DNA from: Candidatus Bathyarchaeota archaeon | GTDB lineage: Archaea; Thermoproteota; Bathyarchaeia; Bathyarchaeales; Bathycorpusculaceae | NCBI GenBank assembly: GCA_026014585.1 | Contig: JAOZIA010000002.1 | Location: 355,677-419,676, forward strand | DNA length: 64,000 nt | Direction of reading: 5' to 3' | Shown: positions 32,087 to 41,382 of the stretch, piece by piece | Layout of the letters: each line of letters opens with the position of its first letter | How positions within the stretch are numbered: the first letter of the stretch is position 1 | Notes under the pieces: generated by a model | Databases searched by the model: none | What the model was told of the DNA's origin: nothing | What the model saw: the letters and a program-made list of their open reading frames with translations, nothing else | Position numbers and translations under genes: made by a program

Positions 32087-33595
32087 CTATTTCCTCCCAA
32101 GCAGTTTAGCTACATCTTCAGAGGTTACAATACCCAACACTTTATTCTCAATATCAAGTACAGGTAAAGCTGAAATGCTATGCTGCGCCATCCGTTTTGA
32201 AGCAACTTCTAAGGGCTCATCAGGTTTAGCAGTGAACACACGGCGAGTTTCGATGTCAGCGAGCGCTTTTTTGCCTTCTGCCATAGCACGTGTAACGTCC
32301 CATGATGTAACGATGCCAAGCAGTTTGTTTTGCTCATCCACAACAACTATGTGGTTAACTGATTGGGTAATCATACGTTCGGCAATTGCCTGAATAGCTT
32401 CAGCTTCAGTACATGTAACCGCTGATTGCATGACACTAACCACGAAGGGGATTTCTTCAGTTTGTCTCATGGGCTTAACAGTAGCTTCAGTTGGTAAACG
32501 CTCTATAGGAGCAGTCAAATAGAAGCTTCCTTCCTGAATCCATTCCTTGAGAGTTTGCGCAACCTTTCGTGCCATCTTCAAACTTGACAGCGAGCTAACA
32601 CGAACTCTTTTGTCGTTGATTGTGATTGAGCCTGACTTGAGTTCTTTGTAGCTTACCTTACCAAAAGTGGGGCGATTGCGTCTTGGTACACTGTAATCCA
32701 CGATGTCAGTGAAGATTTGGCTGTCACGTATCGCAGTTTTCTTTGCCAACCCCAAATTCAGAAGTGGAATTGGAACTCCTAAACCAACGTACATGGAGGT
32801 GCCATACTTGGTGAAACTGGCTCCCTGCAAAAACTCTGGATTCATTTGTTTTGCATCTCCTTTGACCATCAGGGTGCCGTTTTGGTTTTGGGGGCTATGC
32901 TGGGTGCCCTCACCGATAACGTAGCCTTGTCCGCCGCCAAGAAAAATGCGGGTGCCAAACCCGATTGTTTCGTAGTCGGGGTCGTTCATTAATGGGTTGA
33001 GTTCGCCTGCGCCTGAGAAGGTGGCGTTGCGGAATCTTGGCAGGAGCTTGTTCATGTAGGTGTAGATGATTTCGTTGCTGCTGTTTACTGCGCAGTTGTA
33101 ACGTTGGTAGCAGTTTCGGAAGTTAAGCAGGTAGAATTGGTTGAGGTCGTCTTTGGTAAGGGTTGTTTTTACCGATGTGCGTGGGTAGCAGTCTGTACCG
33201 TAGGCAGTGGCTCTAAACTCGACTTCTTTACCAGCCACCAAATCTTGAATAACGTGACCGCCACCATACTCAGAAGAATGCTTCTCATCCATGTTTGATG
33301 CGCCAATATACAGGTCCACTGCGGCTCCGGGGTGACAAACTTCCACGTCATTAAACCATGCACGGTCAATTTTGATTGGAGGGTCAGAATGACCAAGATT
33401 AACTAGTGCGCCTGAGCTGCACATTGCGCCAAAGGTACCTGTTGTAACCACATCTACTTCTTTATAGGCAACTTCCACGCCGCTGCTTTCAACAAGTTTT
33501 TTCATTTCCTCAGCGGTAAGAACTTGGACGTCGCCTTTTTTGATTTTGGCATTTATTTCTTCGATAGTGCGTCCTTGAGTATTTGGGTTTGACAA
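32087..33595 (-). CDS. DUF39 homocysteine biosynthesis protein with CBS pair
   Basis: The 502-residue protein has an N-terminal DUF39 domain (about residues 1-365) and a CBS pair (about 385-500). DUF39 features are VVTTGTFGAMCSSGALVNLG, RATAYGTDCYPRTS (conserved Cys), FLGGGQGYVIGEGTQHSP and GLGVPIPLLN. The CBS part shows HIVVVDEQNKLLGIVTSWD and ISALPVLDIENKVLGIVTS. DUF39 proteins are required for homocysteine synthesis from aspartate semialdehyde and sulfide; the CBS pair may sense an adenosyl ligand such as SAM. It starts at TTG 33595 and leads the three-gene operon. Confidence 0.92.
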   Translation of the reverse strand: MSNPNTQGRTIEEINAKIKKGDVQVLTAEEMKKLVESSGVEVAYKEVDVVTTGTFGAMCSSGALVNLGHSDPPIKIDRAWFNDVEVCHPGAAVDLYIGASNMDEKHSSEYGGGHVIQDLVAGKEVEFRATAYGTDCYPRTSVKTTLTKDDLNQFYLLNFRNCYQRYNCAVNSSNEIIYTYMNKLLPRFRNATFSGAGELNPLMNDPDYETIGFGTRIFLGGGQGYVIGEGTQHSPQNQNGTLMVKGDAKQMNPEFLQGASFTKYGTSMYVGLGVPIPLLNLGLAKKTAIRDSQIFTDIVDYSVPRRNRPTFGKVSYKELKSGSITINDKRVRVSSLSSLKMARKVAQTLKEWIQEGSFYLTAPIERLPTEATVKPMRQTEEIPFVVSVMQSAVTCTEAEAIQAIAERMITQSVNHIVVVDEQNKLLGIVTSWDVTRAMAEGKKALADIETRRVFTAKPDEPLEVASKRMAQHSISALPVLDIENKVLGIVTSEDVAKLLGRK

Positions 33596-33762
33596 TTAGC
33601 CTTACCTTTAGTGAACAATCGAGAAGGTGGTGCAGCAATATAATATTTTCCCGATAAAACCTAATAGGATTAGTTGGAAAAAAAGCCCAGTTGGGCTTGA
33701 TTAATTGGAGTGTGTAAAAGCTTTTAAGAAAAAACAAAACAAATTAGTCACTGTTGTAAAAT

Positions 33763-34122
33763 ATGCTTCAATTCATCAGGGTATATTCAACGCAGGCAGG
33801 AATCCACGTCGTATATTATCCTGTAATTTCGGTTATTATGCTTGGTTTGCTGTTGGGTGGAATTGGAGTTTCAATAAAAAGTAAGCGTTTCCGCAGACCT
33901 GCGGGCGCTGTCTTATTTTTGACAGGTATACTAACGGCTATTCCGTATTATCTAATTTTAGCAAGCTTATTTTACCCAGACTGTACAGCCGATTATGAAG
34001 TCGCCTTCATGTGGGGATGCCTAAATTTTATAGTTGGAGGAGCAATCCTCGTCTATACCCGTTTAAAAAATTGGATTGATGCTACCAGACTTTCCACGGT
34101 AGCTTGTCCATGTACTCGTTGA
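33763..34122 (+). CDS. Small multi-span membrane protein
   Basis: The 119-residue protein has three hydrophobic segments (about residues 18-38, 47-70 and 80-97). Its last 41 bases overlap the carB 3' end on the opposite strand, so the C-terminal dozen residues (STVACPCTR) are of doubtful relevance. A TATA-like TTTTAAGAAAA lies upstream near 33720. No family was recognised. Confidence 0.6.
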   Translation: MLQFIRVYSTQAGIHVVYYPVISVIMLGLLLGGIGVSIKSKRFRRPAGAVLFLTGILTAIPYYLILASLFYPDCTADYEVAFMWGCLNFIVGGAILVYTRLKNWIDATRLSTVACPCTR

Positions 34123-37100
34123 GGCTGCGTATTGTGTTGCCATTTTGGTCTTTCTGTTTAAGCACATCCACTAGCGCTGCGGCGAGCTGCAGGTTAGTGA
34201 TTACAGGTATGTTAAATTCTACTGCTTGACGCCGAATTACATAACCATCAGTGATTATGTCAGATATGTTTGAGCGTTTGTTTGCCATGGGCACGTTGAT
34301 GACTAAGTCGATTTTGTGTTCCTGCAGATAATCTAGTATGTTGGGGTCGTTTCCCTCGTTGACTTTATAGAGCACCTTGGTCTGTATGCCTGCCTCGTTA
34401 AGAACACCTGCAGTGTGCGCGGTTGCGTAGAGTCTAAAGCCTAAATCGGCAAAAGCCTGAGCAAGCGGGATTACACGTTGTTTGCGTGTTTTGTCCCCAC
34501 CAACGCTGAGTAAGACGGCTCCGTCTTTGGGAGGCAATGTGAACTCTGCTGCCTGCATCGCTTTAGAGAAGGCATCCGCAAAGTTTTCGCCAAGACAAGC
34601 CACCTCGCCTGTGCTAAGCATTTCCACACCCAAAACTGGGTCAGCTCCACTAAGACGCATAAAGCTGAATTGGGGAACCTTAACGCCCACGTGAGGCGCA
34701 ATTTTCATGGGTGAGAGGTTTACGGTGATTTTTTTACCCAACATAGCCAAGGTTGCCTGCTCAATCATGTTTACGCCGCGGGTTTTGCTTACAAACGGCA
34801 TAGAACGTGACGCGCGTAGGTTGCATTCGATAACGTTGACTACGTCGTCCTTGACGAGATATTGTATGTTGTATGGTCCGTGGATTTTGAGGGCTCGTAC
34901 GATGCTTATGGTGTCTTCTTCGATTTTCTTTTGAACTTCAGGTTTGAGTGCTTGGGGTGGAATGGTCATGGTTGCATCGCCGCTGTGGACGCCTGCGTTT
35001 TCCACGTGTTCCATGATAGCGCCAATCAGCACACTTTCGCCGTCTGAGACTCCGTCAACTTCGACTTCTTTGGCGCGGTTGATGAATTTGCTGATAACCA
35101 CTGGGTGGTCTCGGGAAACTTTTGCCGCAAGCTTTAGGAAGTTCTCCAGCGCTGCCTCATTATAAGCCACACGCATAGCTGAACCTGACAGTACATAGCT
35201 TGGACGTACGATAACTGGGTACCCGATTTTCTCAGCGAACCGTTTAGCTTCGGTAATGGAGAGCAGTTTGCTCCAGCCAGGCTGTTTTATGCCAAGTTGG
35301 TCAAGCAGCGCACTGAATTTTGAGCGGTCCTCGGCTAGGTCCACGTTTTGCGCTGAGGTTCCCAAAATGTTTATGCCCGCATCTGAGAGGGGCATTGAGA
35401 GGTTGTTTGGAATTTGTCCGCCTACACTGGTGATTACTCCGAGCGGGTTTTCTTTGTCGCAGATGTCTAAAATGCGTTCTTTGGTGAGTTCTTCAAAGTA
35501 GAGTTTGTCTGATATGTCATAGTCTGTGCTGACGGTTTCAGGGTTATAGTTTACCATGATGGCTTCTTTTATGCCATTCTTTTTGAGCGCCCAAATCGTG
35601 TTAACACCGCACCAGTCAAACTCAACACTAGAACCGATACGGAAAACGCCTGCACCAAGCACGACAACTTTGCTTTGGTTGTTGCTAAAATCTACGTCAT
35701 CTTCGTCTCCGCCGTAGGTCATGTAGAGATAGTTGGTTTTGGCTGGCCATTCCGCTGCTAATGTGTCAATCTGCTTAACCACTGGAAGTATGCCGTTGCT
35801 TTTGCGGTAGGTGCGGATTGTGTCTTCCTTGGTTTCTTGGCATACTGCAATTTGTTCATCGGAGAAGCCGATGCGTTTGGCTTCGCGGACGATTTCTGCG
35901 GCTGATGGGTCGGCGAGGTTTATTTCGGTGAGTTTGGTTTCCATGTCAAGGATGTTTTGGATTTTGTGAAGGAAGAAGGGGTCTATGCCGCTGATGCGGT
36001 AGAGTTCGGGTATGCTAATGCCCATGCGGAGGGCTTTGCTTATTTTGTATAGGCGCTCGTCGGTGGGGTTTGCCATTGCATCACGGATTTTGGCTTCCGA
36101 CTCGGGCTCTGAATCTTCAGGGTTACAGACAAGTCCAATCTTGCCCGTGTCCAGCATACGAACCGCTTTCTGAAGTGCCTCCTCAAAACACCTACCAATA
36201 GCCATTACCTCCCCCACACTACGCATCTGTGGACCAACATGACGGTCAGCATTCTTGAACTTCTGGAGGTCCCAACGTGGAATCTTCACGGTGATGTAGT
36301 CAAGGGCTGGCTCGAAACAAGCGGTTGTAACTTCAGTGACTTTGTTTACCAGTTCAGGCAAAAGATAGCCCAAAGTGAGTTTCGTTGCGATATAAGCCAG
36401 TGGGTAACCTGTAACTTTGCTTGCCAACGCGGAGCTACGAGACATTCTGGAGTTTACTTCGATGACGCGGTACTCCTCAGACTTAGGGTGCAGTGCCCAT
36501 TGAATGTTGCATTCGCCCACGATACCTAAGCTTCGAATTGCATTTAGTGAAGTGGAACGTATTAGGTGGTATTCGCGGTTGCTCATTGTTTGAGATGGTG
36601 CAACAACGATTGAGTCGCCTGTGTGTACGCCCATGGGGTCAAAGTTTTCCATGTTACACACTGTTAAGCAGTTGCCCGCGTAATCCCGCATAACCTCGTA
36701 CTCGACTTCTTTCCAGTGACCCACATACTCCTCAATTAAAACTTGAGTGATACGACTCTGAGCTAAACCACGAGTTGCAATTTCTTTGAGTTCTCGCTCA
36801 TCATGCGCTACGCCTGAGCCTTTACCGCCCAAAGTGTAAGCAACACGAACAATAACAGGATAACCAATCTCCTCTGCAACATCCAAAGCCGCCTGCACAC
36901 TGGTTGCGGATTTGCTTTTCAGTGGTGTAACGTTAGCTTTGAGCATTGCCTGACGGAATCTTTCGCGGTCACCCGTGTCTTCTATGGCTGAAACGGGGGT
37001 TCCCAGCACTTTCACGTTGTATTTGTCAAGCACACCTGTTTTTGCTAGTTCAATGCCGCAGTTAAGTGCAGTTTGTCCGCCAAATCCCAGCAGTATGCCA

Positions 37101-37351
37101 TCTGGGCGTTCTTTAACGATGACTTTCTCAACAAATTCAGGCGTTACTGGAAGAAGGTACACTTTGCCTGATAATCTGGGGTCGGTTTGGATGGTTGCAA
37201 TGTTGGGGTTAATTAATACGGTTTCTATGCCTTCTTCGGTTAGGGCTTTTAGACATTGGCTACCGCTGTAGTCGAACTCGGCGGCTTCACCGATTTTGAT
37301 GGCTCCACTGCCCAGAACCAACACTTTTTTGATCCATTCAAACTTGGGCAT
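34082..37351 (-). CDS. carB: Carbamoyl phosphate synthase, large subunit
   Basis: The 1089-residue synthetase makes carbamoyl phosphate for arginine and pyrimidines. Two homologous ATP-grasp halves are visible: KVLVLGSGAIKIGEAAEFDYSG at the start with VRVAYTLGGKGSGVAHDE, and a second half from about residue 555 with VVVLGAGVFRIGSSVEFDWCG and VRPSYVLSGSAMRVAYNE. The C-terminal allosteric MGS-like domain runs about 940-1080 (LYATAHTAGVLNEAGI, NVPMANKRSNISD). Its ATG overlaps the carA TAA by one base, so the subunits are made together. Length is normal. Stop is TAG. Confidence 0.97.
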   Translation of the reverse strand: MPKFEWIKKVLVLGSGAIKIGEAAEFDYSGSQCLKALTEEGIETVLINPNIATIQTDPRLSGKVYLLPVTPEFVEKVIVKERPDGILLGFGGQTALNCGIELAKTGVLDKYNVKVLGTPVSAIEDTGDRERFRQAMLKANVTPLKSKSATSVQAALDVAEEIGYPVIVRVAYTLGGKGSGVAHDERELKEIATRGLAQSRITQVLIEEYVGHWKEVEYEVMRDYAGNCLTVCNMENFDPMGVHTGDSIVVAPSQTMSNREYHLIRSTSLNAIRSLGIVGECNIQWALHPKSEEYRVIEVNSRMSRSSALASKVTGYPLAYIATKLTLGYLLPELVNKVTEVTTACFEPALDYITVKIPRWDLQKFKNADRHVGPQMRSVGEVMAIGRCFEEALQKAVRMLDTGKIGLVCNPEDSEPESEAKIRDAMANPTDERLYKISKALRMGISIPELYRISGIDPFFLHKIQNILDMETKLTEINLADPSAAEIVREAKRIGFSDEQIAVCQETKEDTIRTYRKSNGILPVVKQIDTLAAEWPAKTNYLYMTYGGDEDDVDFSNNQSKVVVLGAGVFRIGSSVEFDWCGVNTIWALKKNGIKEAIMVNYNPETVSTDYDISDKLYFEELTKERILDICDKENPLGVITSVGGQIPNNLSMPLSDAGINILGTSAQNVDLAEDRSKFSALLDQLGIKQPGWSKLLSITEAKRFAEKIGYPVIVRPSYVLSGSAMRVAYNEAALENFLKLAAKVSRDHPVVISKFINRAKEVEVDGVSDGESVLIGAIMEHVENAGVHSGDATMTIPPQALKPEVQKKIEEDTISIVRALKIHGPYNIQYLVKDDVVNVIECNLRASRSMPFVSKTRGVNMIEQATLAMLGKKITVNLSPMKIAPHVGVKVPQFSFMRLSGADPVLGVEMLSTGEVACLGENFADAFSKAMQAAEFTLPPKDGAVLLSVGGDKTRKQRVIPLAQAFADLGFRLYATAHTAGVLNEAGIQTKVLYKVNEGNDPNILDYLQEHKIDLVINVPMANKRSNISDIITDGYVIRRQAVEFNIPVITNLQLAAALVDVLKQKDQNGNTIRSLNEYMDKLPWKVW

Positions 37352-38511
37352 TAAGCTCTTGCCTCCAAGGTTTTTGCGAACTTGTCAAACAACAGTTCGG
37401 TATCGTAGGGTCCTGGAGATGCCTCGGGATGCCATTGCACAGCAAAAATGGGCTTATTTTTGTGCTTAATACCCTCGGCGGTTTTGTCGTTAGGGTTAAT
37501 AAACCATGGTTCCAAGGGTGTGCTCTTTAGGGAATCCATATCTATTGCGTACCCGTGATTTTGAGTGGTTATGTAGCAGCGGTTATTGTTTAGGTCAAGT
37601 GCGGGCTGGTTTTGTGCACGGTGACCGAACTTGAGCTTGTAAGTGTCAGCACCTAAGGCTAAAGCCAAAATTTGTGCACCTAAACAAATTCCCATCAAAG
37701 GAAGCTTATCGGCAACTTCTCGGATGGTTTCGATTGTTTTTACACATTTCTTAGGGTTACCAGGTCCGTTACTGAGAAATACACCGTCGGGGTTGTAGCT
37801 TAAAACTTCCTCAACTGAGGTGTCATAGGGAACACGGACAACGTTTATTCCCCGCTTGAGCAGGTTACGGATTATGTTGTATTTTACTCCGCAGTCGATT
37901 AGGACAACGGTTTTTTTTGCGCCATCTACAGTGTATTTGCAGGGTTTCTTGACGGAGACCTCTTTTACTAGGTCGGTTTGGTTGGGGTCAGCGATGTTTT
38001 TGCCGTTATTTAGAAGCGCTTCCAAATCGGGTTTTTCGCCTGCATCAAAAGTTTGAAGTATACCCAGCATTACACCGTGCGTTCGCAGTTTCTTGGTTAA
38101 GCGTCTGGTGTCCACACCGTAAATGTCCGGCACGCCTTCGTCGCTGAGCCACTTGTCCAGCGTTCGTGCGGATGCCCAATGAAAGGGTTCATGGCAGAGT
38201 TCATGTATGATTAGGCCTTGGACTTGGATGTGGTCGGACTCAAAAAACAGTGGCAGCCCATGGTCCATGTCATTTCTTGGAACACCATAATTGCCAACCA
38301 TTGGATAAGTGAATGTTAAAATCTGCCCTTTATAGGACGGGTCAGTGAGTGCTTCGGGGTAGCCGACCATTTGTGTTGCAAAAACGACTTCCCCGCTGAT
38401 TTTTCCTGTTGCTCCAAAACCTTTCCCGATAAATGACGTTCCGTCTTCAAGTAGCAGAACAGCTTTCTTATTTTTGATGGATGTATTTTGTGGGACCAAA
38501 GCCCTATTCAA
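37351..38511 (-). CDS. carA: Carbamoyl phosphate synthase, small (glutaminase) subunit
   Basis: The 386-residue glutaminase subunit provides ammonia to CarB. The N-terminal CPSase domain shows LLLEDGTSFIGKGFGATGK, VVFATQMVGYPEALTDPSYK and FTYPMVGNYG. The class I glutamine amidotransferase domain carries NGPGNPKKC, GICLGAQILALALG (catalytic Cys) and AVQWHPEASPGP (His-Glu). A leading segment of about 15 residues from TTG 38511 is not conserved, so an internal start is possible. It follows argH by 24 bases, suggesting one argG-argH-carA-carB transcript. Confidence 0.96.
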   Translation of the reverse strand: MNRALVPQNTSIKNKKAVLLLEDGTSFIGKGFGATGKISGEVVFATQMVGYPEALTDPSYKGQILTFTYPMVGNYGVPRNDMDHGLPLFFESDHIQVQGLIIHELCHEPFHWASARTLDKWLSDEGVPDIYGVDTRRLTKKLRTHGVMLGILQTFDAGEKPDLEALLNNGKNIADPNQTDLVKEVSVKKPCKYTVDGAKKTVVLIDCGVKYNIIRNLLKRGINVVRVPYDTSVEEVLSYNPDGVFLSNGPGNPKKCVKTIETIREVADKLPLMGICLGAQILALALGADTYKLKFGHRAQNQPALDLNNNRCYITTQNHGYAIDMDSLKSTPLEPWFINPNDKTAEGIKHKNKPIFAVQWHPEASPGPYDTELLFDKFAKTLEARA

Positions 38512-38535
38512 CCTGCAATTTTAACTTTTTAAGTG

Positions 38536-40014
38536 TTATGTTTTTGAGCTACCCAGCCCAGAATAAGAGGTTACCGTGTCCTGTAGCAGTTTTTGGGATT
38601 GAGCAATGCCTTTTTTGAGTTTGTCTATGCTTGCCTTGGAGGTGTCGATGCGCTTTTGGCTTAGTACTAAGGATTTTTTAACCTCTGCCGTTGAAGGTCC
38701 GCCTTGAACTTTATAGGTTTCTATTAGTTTGATGGGATTTGCGCATTCAACGATATCAGCGTTTTTAACGTTCAATTTTAAATTGGAAGCTTCCAAGGCA
38801 CATTTAGCCAGCAAATCTGGCATTGCACCTGACAGAGTCTTTCCCTGCTCAATAAGCACCTTCACGAGTGCACCCACGATTTTGTGAGCTGTACGGAAGG
38901 GTACATTGTACTTGCGGACAAGCATGTTTGCCAGCTCGGTTGCGCCAACAAACCCTGCTGCCGGGTCGTCCTCTTTGATTTGGGTAACTTTGATGTTTGG
39001 AATTAGCTGGGTTAGGATCGTTAGGGATTTGGAGAGGTTGTCTATTGTTGCCCATAGTTTAGGTGTGACTTCCTGCAAATCCAAATTATAAGTGGTGGGT
39101 AAACTCTTCAAAATCCCAGCGCACACCACGTAATCGCCAAGCGCGTAACTTGCTCGTGCCCGAATTATTTCGAGAACTTCAGGATTCTTCTTTTGAGGCA
39201 TAATGCTGCTGGTGCTGGTGAACTCGTCAGGCAACTCCACCACGCCAAACTCGGGTGAACTCCAAACAATGAAATCTTCAGCTAAACGGCTCAAATTCAC
39301 AGCCATCAACGCCAACGCAGAAACGGTTTCCACAATAAAGTCTCGGCTACCAACTGCATCGAGCGAATTATCCAACACCTCATCAAACCCGAGAAGGTTT
39401 GCGGTGGTTTGGCGGTTAATTGGGAAACTTGTGGTTGCTAGTGCGCCAGCGCCAAGTGGACACAGGTTCACGTGCTGATAAGCCGCTTGGAGCCGTTGGA
39501 GGTCTCGAGTGAGCCCATTAATGTGTAAGAGAAGATAATGCCCAAAGGTGACTGGTTGGGCGGGCTGAAGATGAGTGTACTCTAAGATAACTGTGCTGAC
39601 GTGTTTGTTTGCGGTTTCAATCATTGCTTGCTGCATATTTAATGTGAGGTCCATTAGGCAGAGCAATTCGTTGCGCAGTTCCATGCGTATGGCAGTGGCA
39701 ACTTGGTCATTTCGGCTTTTGGCAATGTGCAAGTTTCCGCCGACTTCAGGACCTGTTTCTGCCAGAACCACTTCTTCAACTGCCATGTGAACGTCTTCTT
39801 TTGAGGGGTCAAGCTGGATTTTCTCGTTTTTGGTCAGCGCTATGAGGAGTTTTGCACCGTCTTGTTGTGGGATGATTTTTTGTTCAATCAACATAGCAAC
39901 ATGTGCCTTGTTTATGGCGACGACAGCGTCTGCTAATCGTGCGTCATCTTTGATAGAGGAGGCAAACTTGGCAACGTCATCACGCACGTTTCCCAAGCGT
40001 CCTCCATGCAGCAT
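38536..40014 (-). CDS. argH: Argininosuccinate lyase
   Basis: The about 492-residue fumarase/aspartase-superfamily enzyme splits argininosuccinate into arginine and fumarate. Conserved pieces are EDVHMAVEEVVL, GGNLHIAKSRNDQVATAIRM, EYTHLQPAQPVTFGHYLL and the catalytic loop TSTSSIMPQKKNPEVLEIIRA. I start at ATG 40014 because MLHGGRLGN aligns with the usual M-LWGGRF beginning and GAGGGAAA lies about ten bases upstream; TTG 40032 adds six residues. The gene follows argG by roughly 20-40 bases. Confidence 0.95.
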   Translation of the reverse strand: MLHGGRLGNVRDDVAKFASSIKDDARLADAVVAINKAHVAMLIEQKIIPQQDGAKLLIALTKNEKIQLDPSKEDVHMAVEEVVLAETGPEVGGNLHIAKSRNDQVATAIRMELRNELLCLMDLTLNMQQAMIETANKHVSTVILEYTHLQPAQPVTFGHYLLLHINGLTRDLQRLQAAYQHVNLCPLGAGALATTSFPINRQTTANLLGFDEVLDNSLDAVGSRDFIVETVSALALMAVNLSRLAEDFIVWSSPEFGVVELPDEFTSTSSIMPQKKNPEVLEIIRARASYALGDYVVCAGILKSLPTTYNLDLQEVTPKLWATIDNLSKSLTILTQLIPNIKVTQIKEDDPAAGFVGATELANMLVRKYNVPFRTAHKIVGALVKVLIEQGKTLSGAMPDLLAKCALEASNLKLNVKNADIVECANPIKLIETYKVQGGPSTAEVKKSLVLSQKRIDTSKASIDKLKKGIAQSQKLLQDTVTSYSGLGSSKT

Positions 40015-40053
40015 CTTTGACGTTTCCCTCAACCTCCCTCAAACATTGTTTGG

Positions 40054-41274
40054 TTACTTGGCGTCCTCGGCAGCTTTCTTTAAGCTGTTGTACATTCGGG
40101 TTTGCAAGCCCCACAGTTCAATGAATCCATGTGAGTATGACTGGTTGAAACTGGTTTTGATGTTATAGTTTGCAAGGTTCTTGTCATAGAGCGAGTATGG
40201 TGAGCTGCGCCCGATAACTATCATGCTGCCCTTGTAGAGTTTCAGTTTAACTTCGCCTGTCACGTTTTCTTGTGACTTGTTAATGTAAGCATCCAAATCA
40301 TCCTTTAAGGGGTCGACCCATAAACCAGCATAAGCCAAAAACACCCATTCAGCATCAACATGCTGTTTGAAAAGAACTTGGTGACGTGTCATGACCATCT
40401 TTTCTAGATCTTTGTGGGCTTCAAGTATAACAAGCGCAGCTGGGCACTCGTAAACTTCACGGGATTTGATGCCAACGAGTCGGTCTTCAATATGGTCGAT
40501 TCGTCCTACACCGTTTCGTCCAGCAATCTTGTTAACTTCCATTACAAGCTCAAGCGGCACCATCTTTTTGCCGTTAACAGAAACGGGAACACCTGCCTCA
40601 AAACCGATGGTGACGATTTCTGGTTTATCAGGTGCCTTCTCGGGCGCGACAGTCCACTCGTAAGCGTCATCTGGGGGAATATTGTTTGCATCCTCAAGTA
40701 AACCGCATTCGATGGCGCGTCCCCAAACACTGGCATCTATACTGTATTTTTTAGCGTTTTCAGAAACGTGGATGCCTTTGGTTTTGGCATATTCCATTTC
40801 TTCTTCGCGGGTCATGCCCCATTCACGAATGGGCGCGAGGACTTTTTTGCCGGGTGCCAAACTGCTAAGAGATATATCAAAGCGAACTTGGTCGTTTCCG
40901 CGTCCAGTACAACCGTGTGCAAGACCCGTTGCGCCTTCGGCTTGGGCGATTTCAACCATTTTCTTGGCGATTAGAGGTCGGGAAAGACTGGTGCTTATGG
41001 GATATTTGCCCTCGTAGAGCGCGTTGGCTTTGATTGCTGGGAAAATGTAGTCTTTGGCAAACTCGTCTTTGGCGTCAATGGAGAAGTGTTTGTAGACGCC
41101 GAGGTTTTGGGCTTTTAATGCTGCACCCTCAAGGTCTTCTTGTTGTCCAACGTCGACAGTTACAGTTATCACATCGGCGTCGTATTTTTCTTGAATGTAC
41201 TTGATTAGCACGGATGTGTCTAATCCGCCACTGTAAGCGAGCACAATTTTTTCTTTTATGGTTAGCTCCCCCAA
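40054..41274 (-). CDS. argG: Argininosuccinate synthase
   Basis: The 406-residue enzyme joins citrulline and aspartate with ATP. The N-type ATP pyrophosphatase P-loop is KIVLAYSGGLDTSVLI (about residues 8-23). YPISTSLSRPLIAKKMV, GCTGRGNDQVRFD and EWTVAPEKAPDKPEIV are substrate-site signatures, with GRNGVGRIDHIEDRLVGIKS further on. It is the first gene of the leftward arginine operon. Promoter and candidate operator lie at 41312-41340, directly shared with the divergent ACT-domain gene. Confidence 0.97.
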   Translation of the reverse strand: MGELTIKEKIVLAYSGGLDTSVLIKYIQEKYDADVITVTVDVGQQEDLEGAALKAQNLGVYKHFSIDAKDEFAKDYIFPAIKANALYEGKYPISTSLSRPLIAKKMVEIAQAEGATGLAHGCTGRGNDQVRFDISLSSLAPGKKVLAPIREWGMTREEEMEYAKTKGIHVSENAKKYSIDASVWGRAIECGLLEDANNIPPDDAYEWTVAPEKAPDKPEIVTIGFEAGVPVSVNGKKMVPLELVMEVNKIAGRNGVGRIDHIEDRLVGIKSREVYECPAALVILEAHKDLEKMVMTRHQVLFKQHVDAEWVFLAYAGLWVDPLKDDLDAYINKSQENVTGEVKLKLYKGSMIVIGRSSPYSLYDKNLANYNIKTSFNQSYSHGFIELWGLQTRMYNSLKKAAEDAK

Positions 41275-41311
41275 TTACGGTTTTGAATCTTCCCCTTACG
41301 TTGAGGGCTGT

Positions 41312-41371
41312 ATTTTTAAAGGTTGTGACTTTTTTGTTACTTAACAAGCTTTAAATGTTTCATTTGGTACA
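41312..41371. promoter_or_regulatory. Divergent argG/ACT-gene promoter with composite operator
   Basis: Leftward TATA TTTAAAAAT (41312-41320, minus strand) serves argG. It abuts GTTGTGACTTTTTTGTTAC (41322-41340), a partial inverted repeat of TGTGAC and GTTAC. Twelve bases on comes AAATGTTTCATTTGGTACA (41353-41371), overlapping the rightward TATA CTTTAAAT (41349-41356), so the ACT gene is nearly leaderless. The same two blocks with the same 12-base spacing occur at 62991-63040 in front of lysW. Confidence 0.75.
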
Positions 41372-41382
41372 CTCAACTTAAG

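Noticed and set aside
36239-36529. Rightward 96-codon frame inside carB
   Set aside because: It is antisense to the conserved ATP-grasp coding sequence and has no promoter or ribosome binding site.
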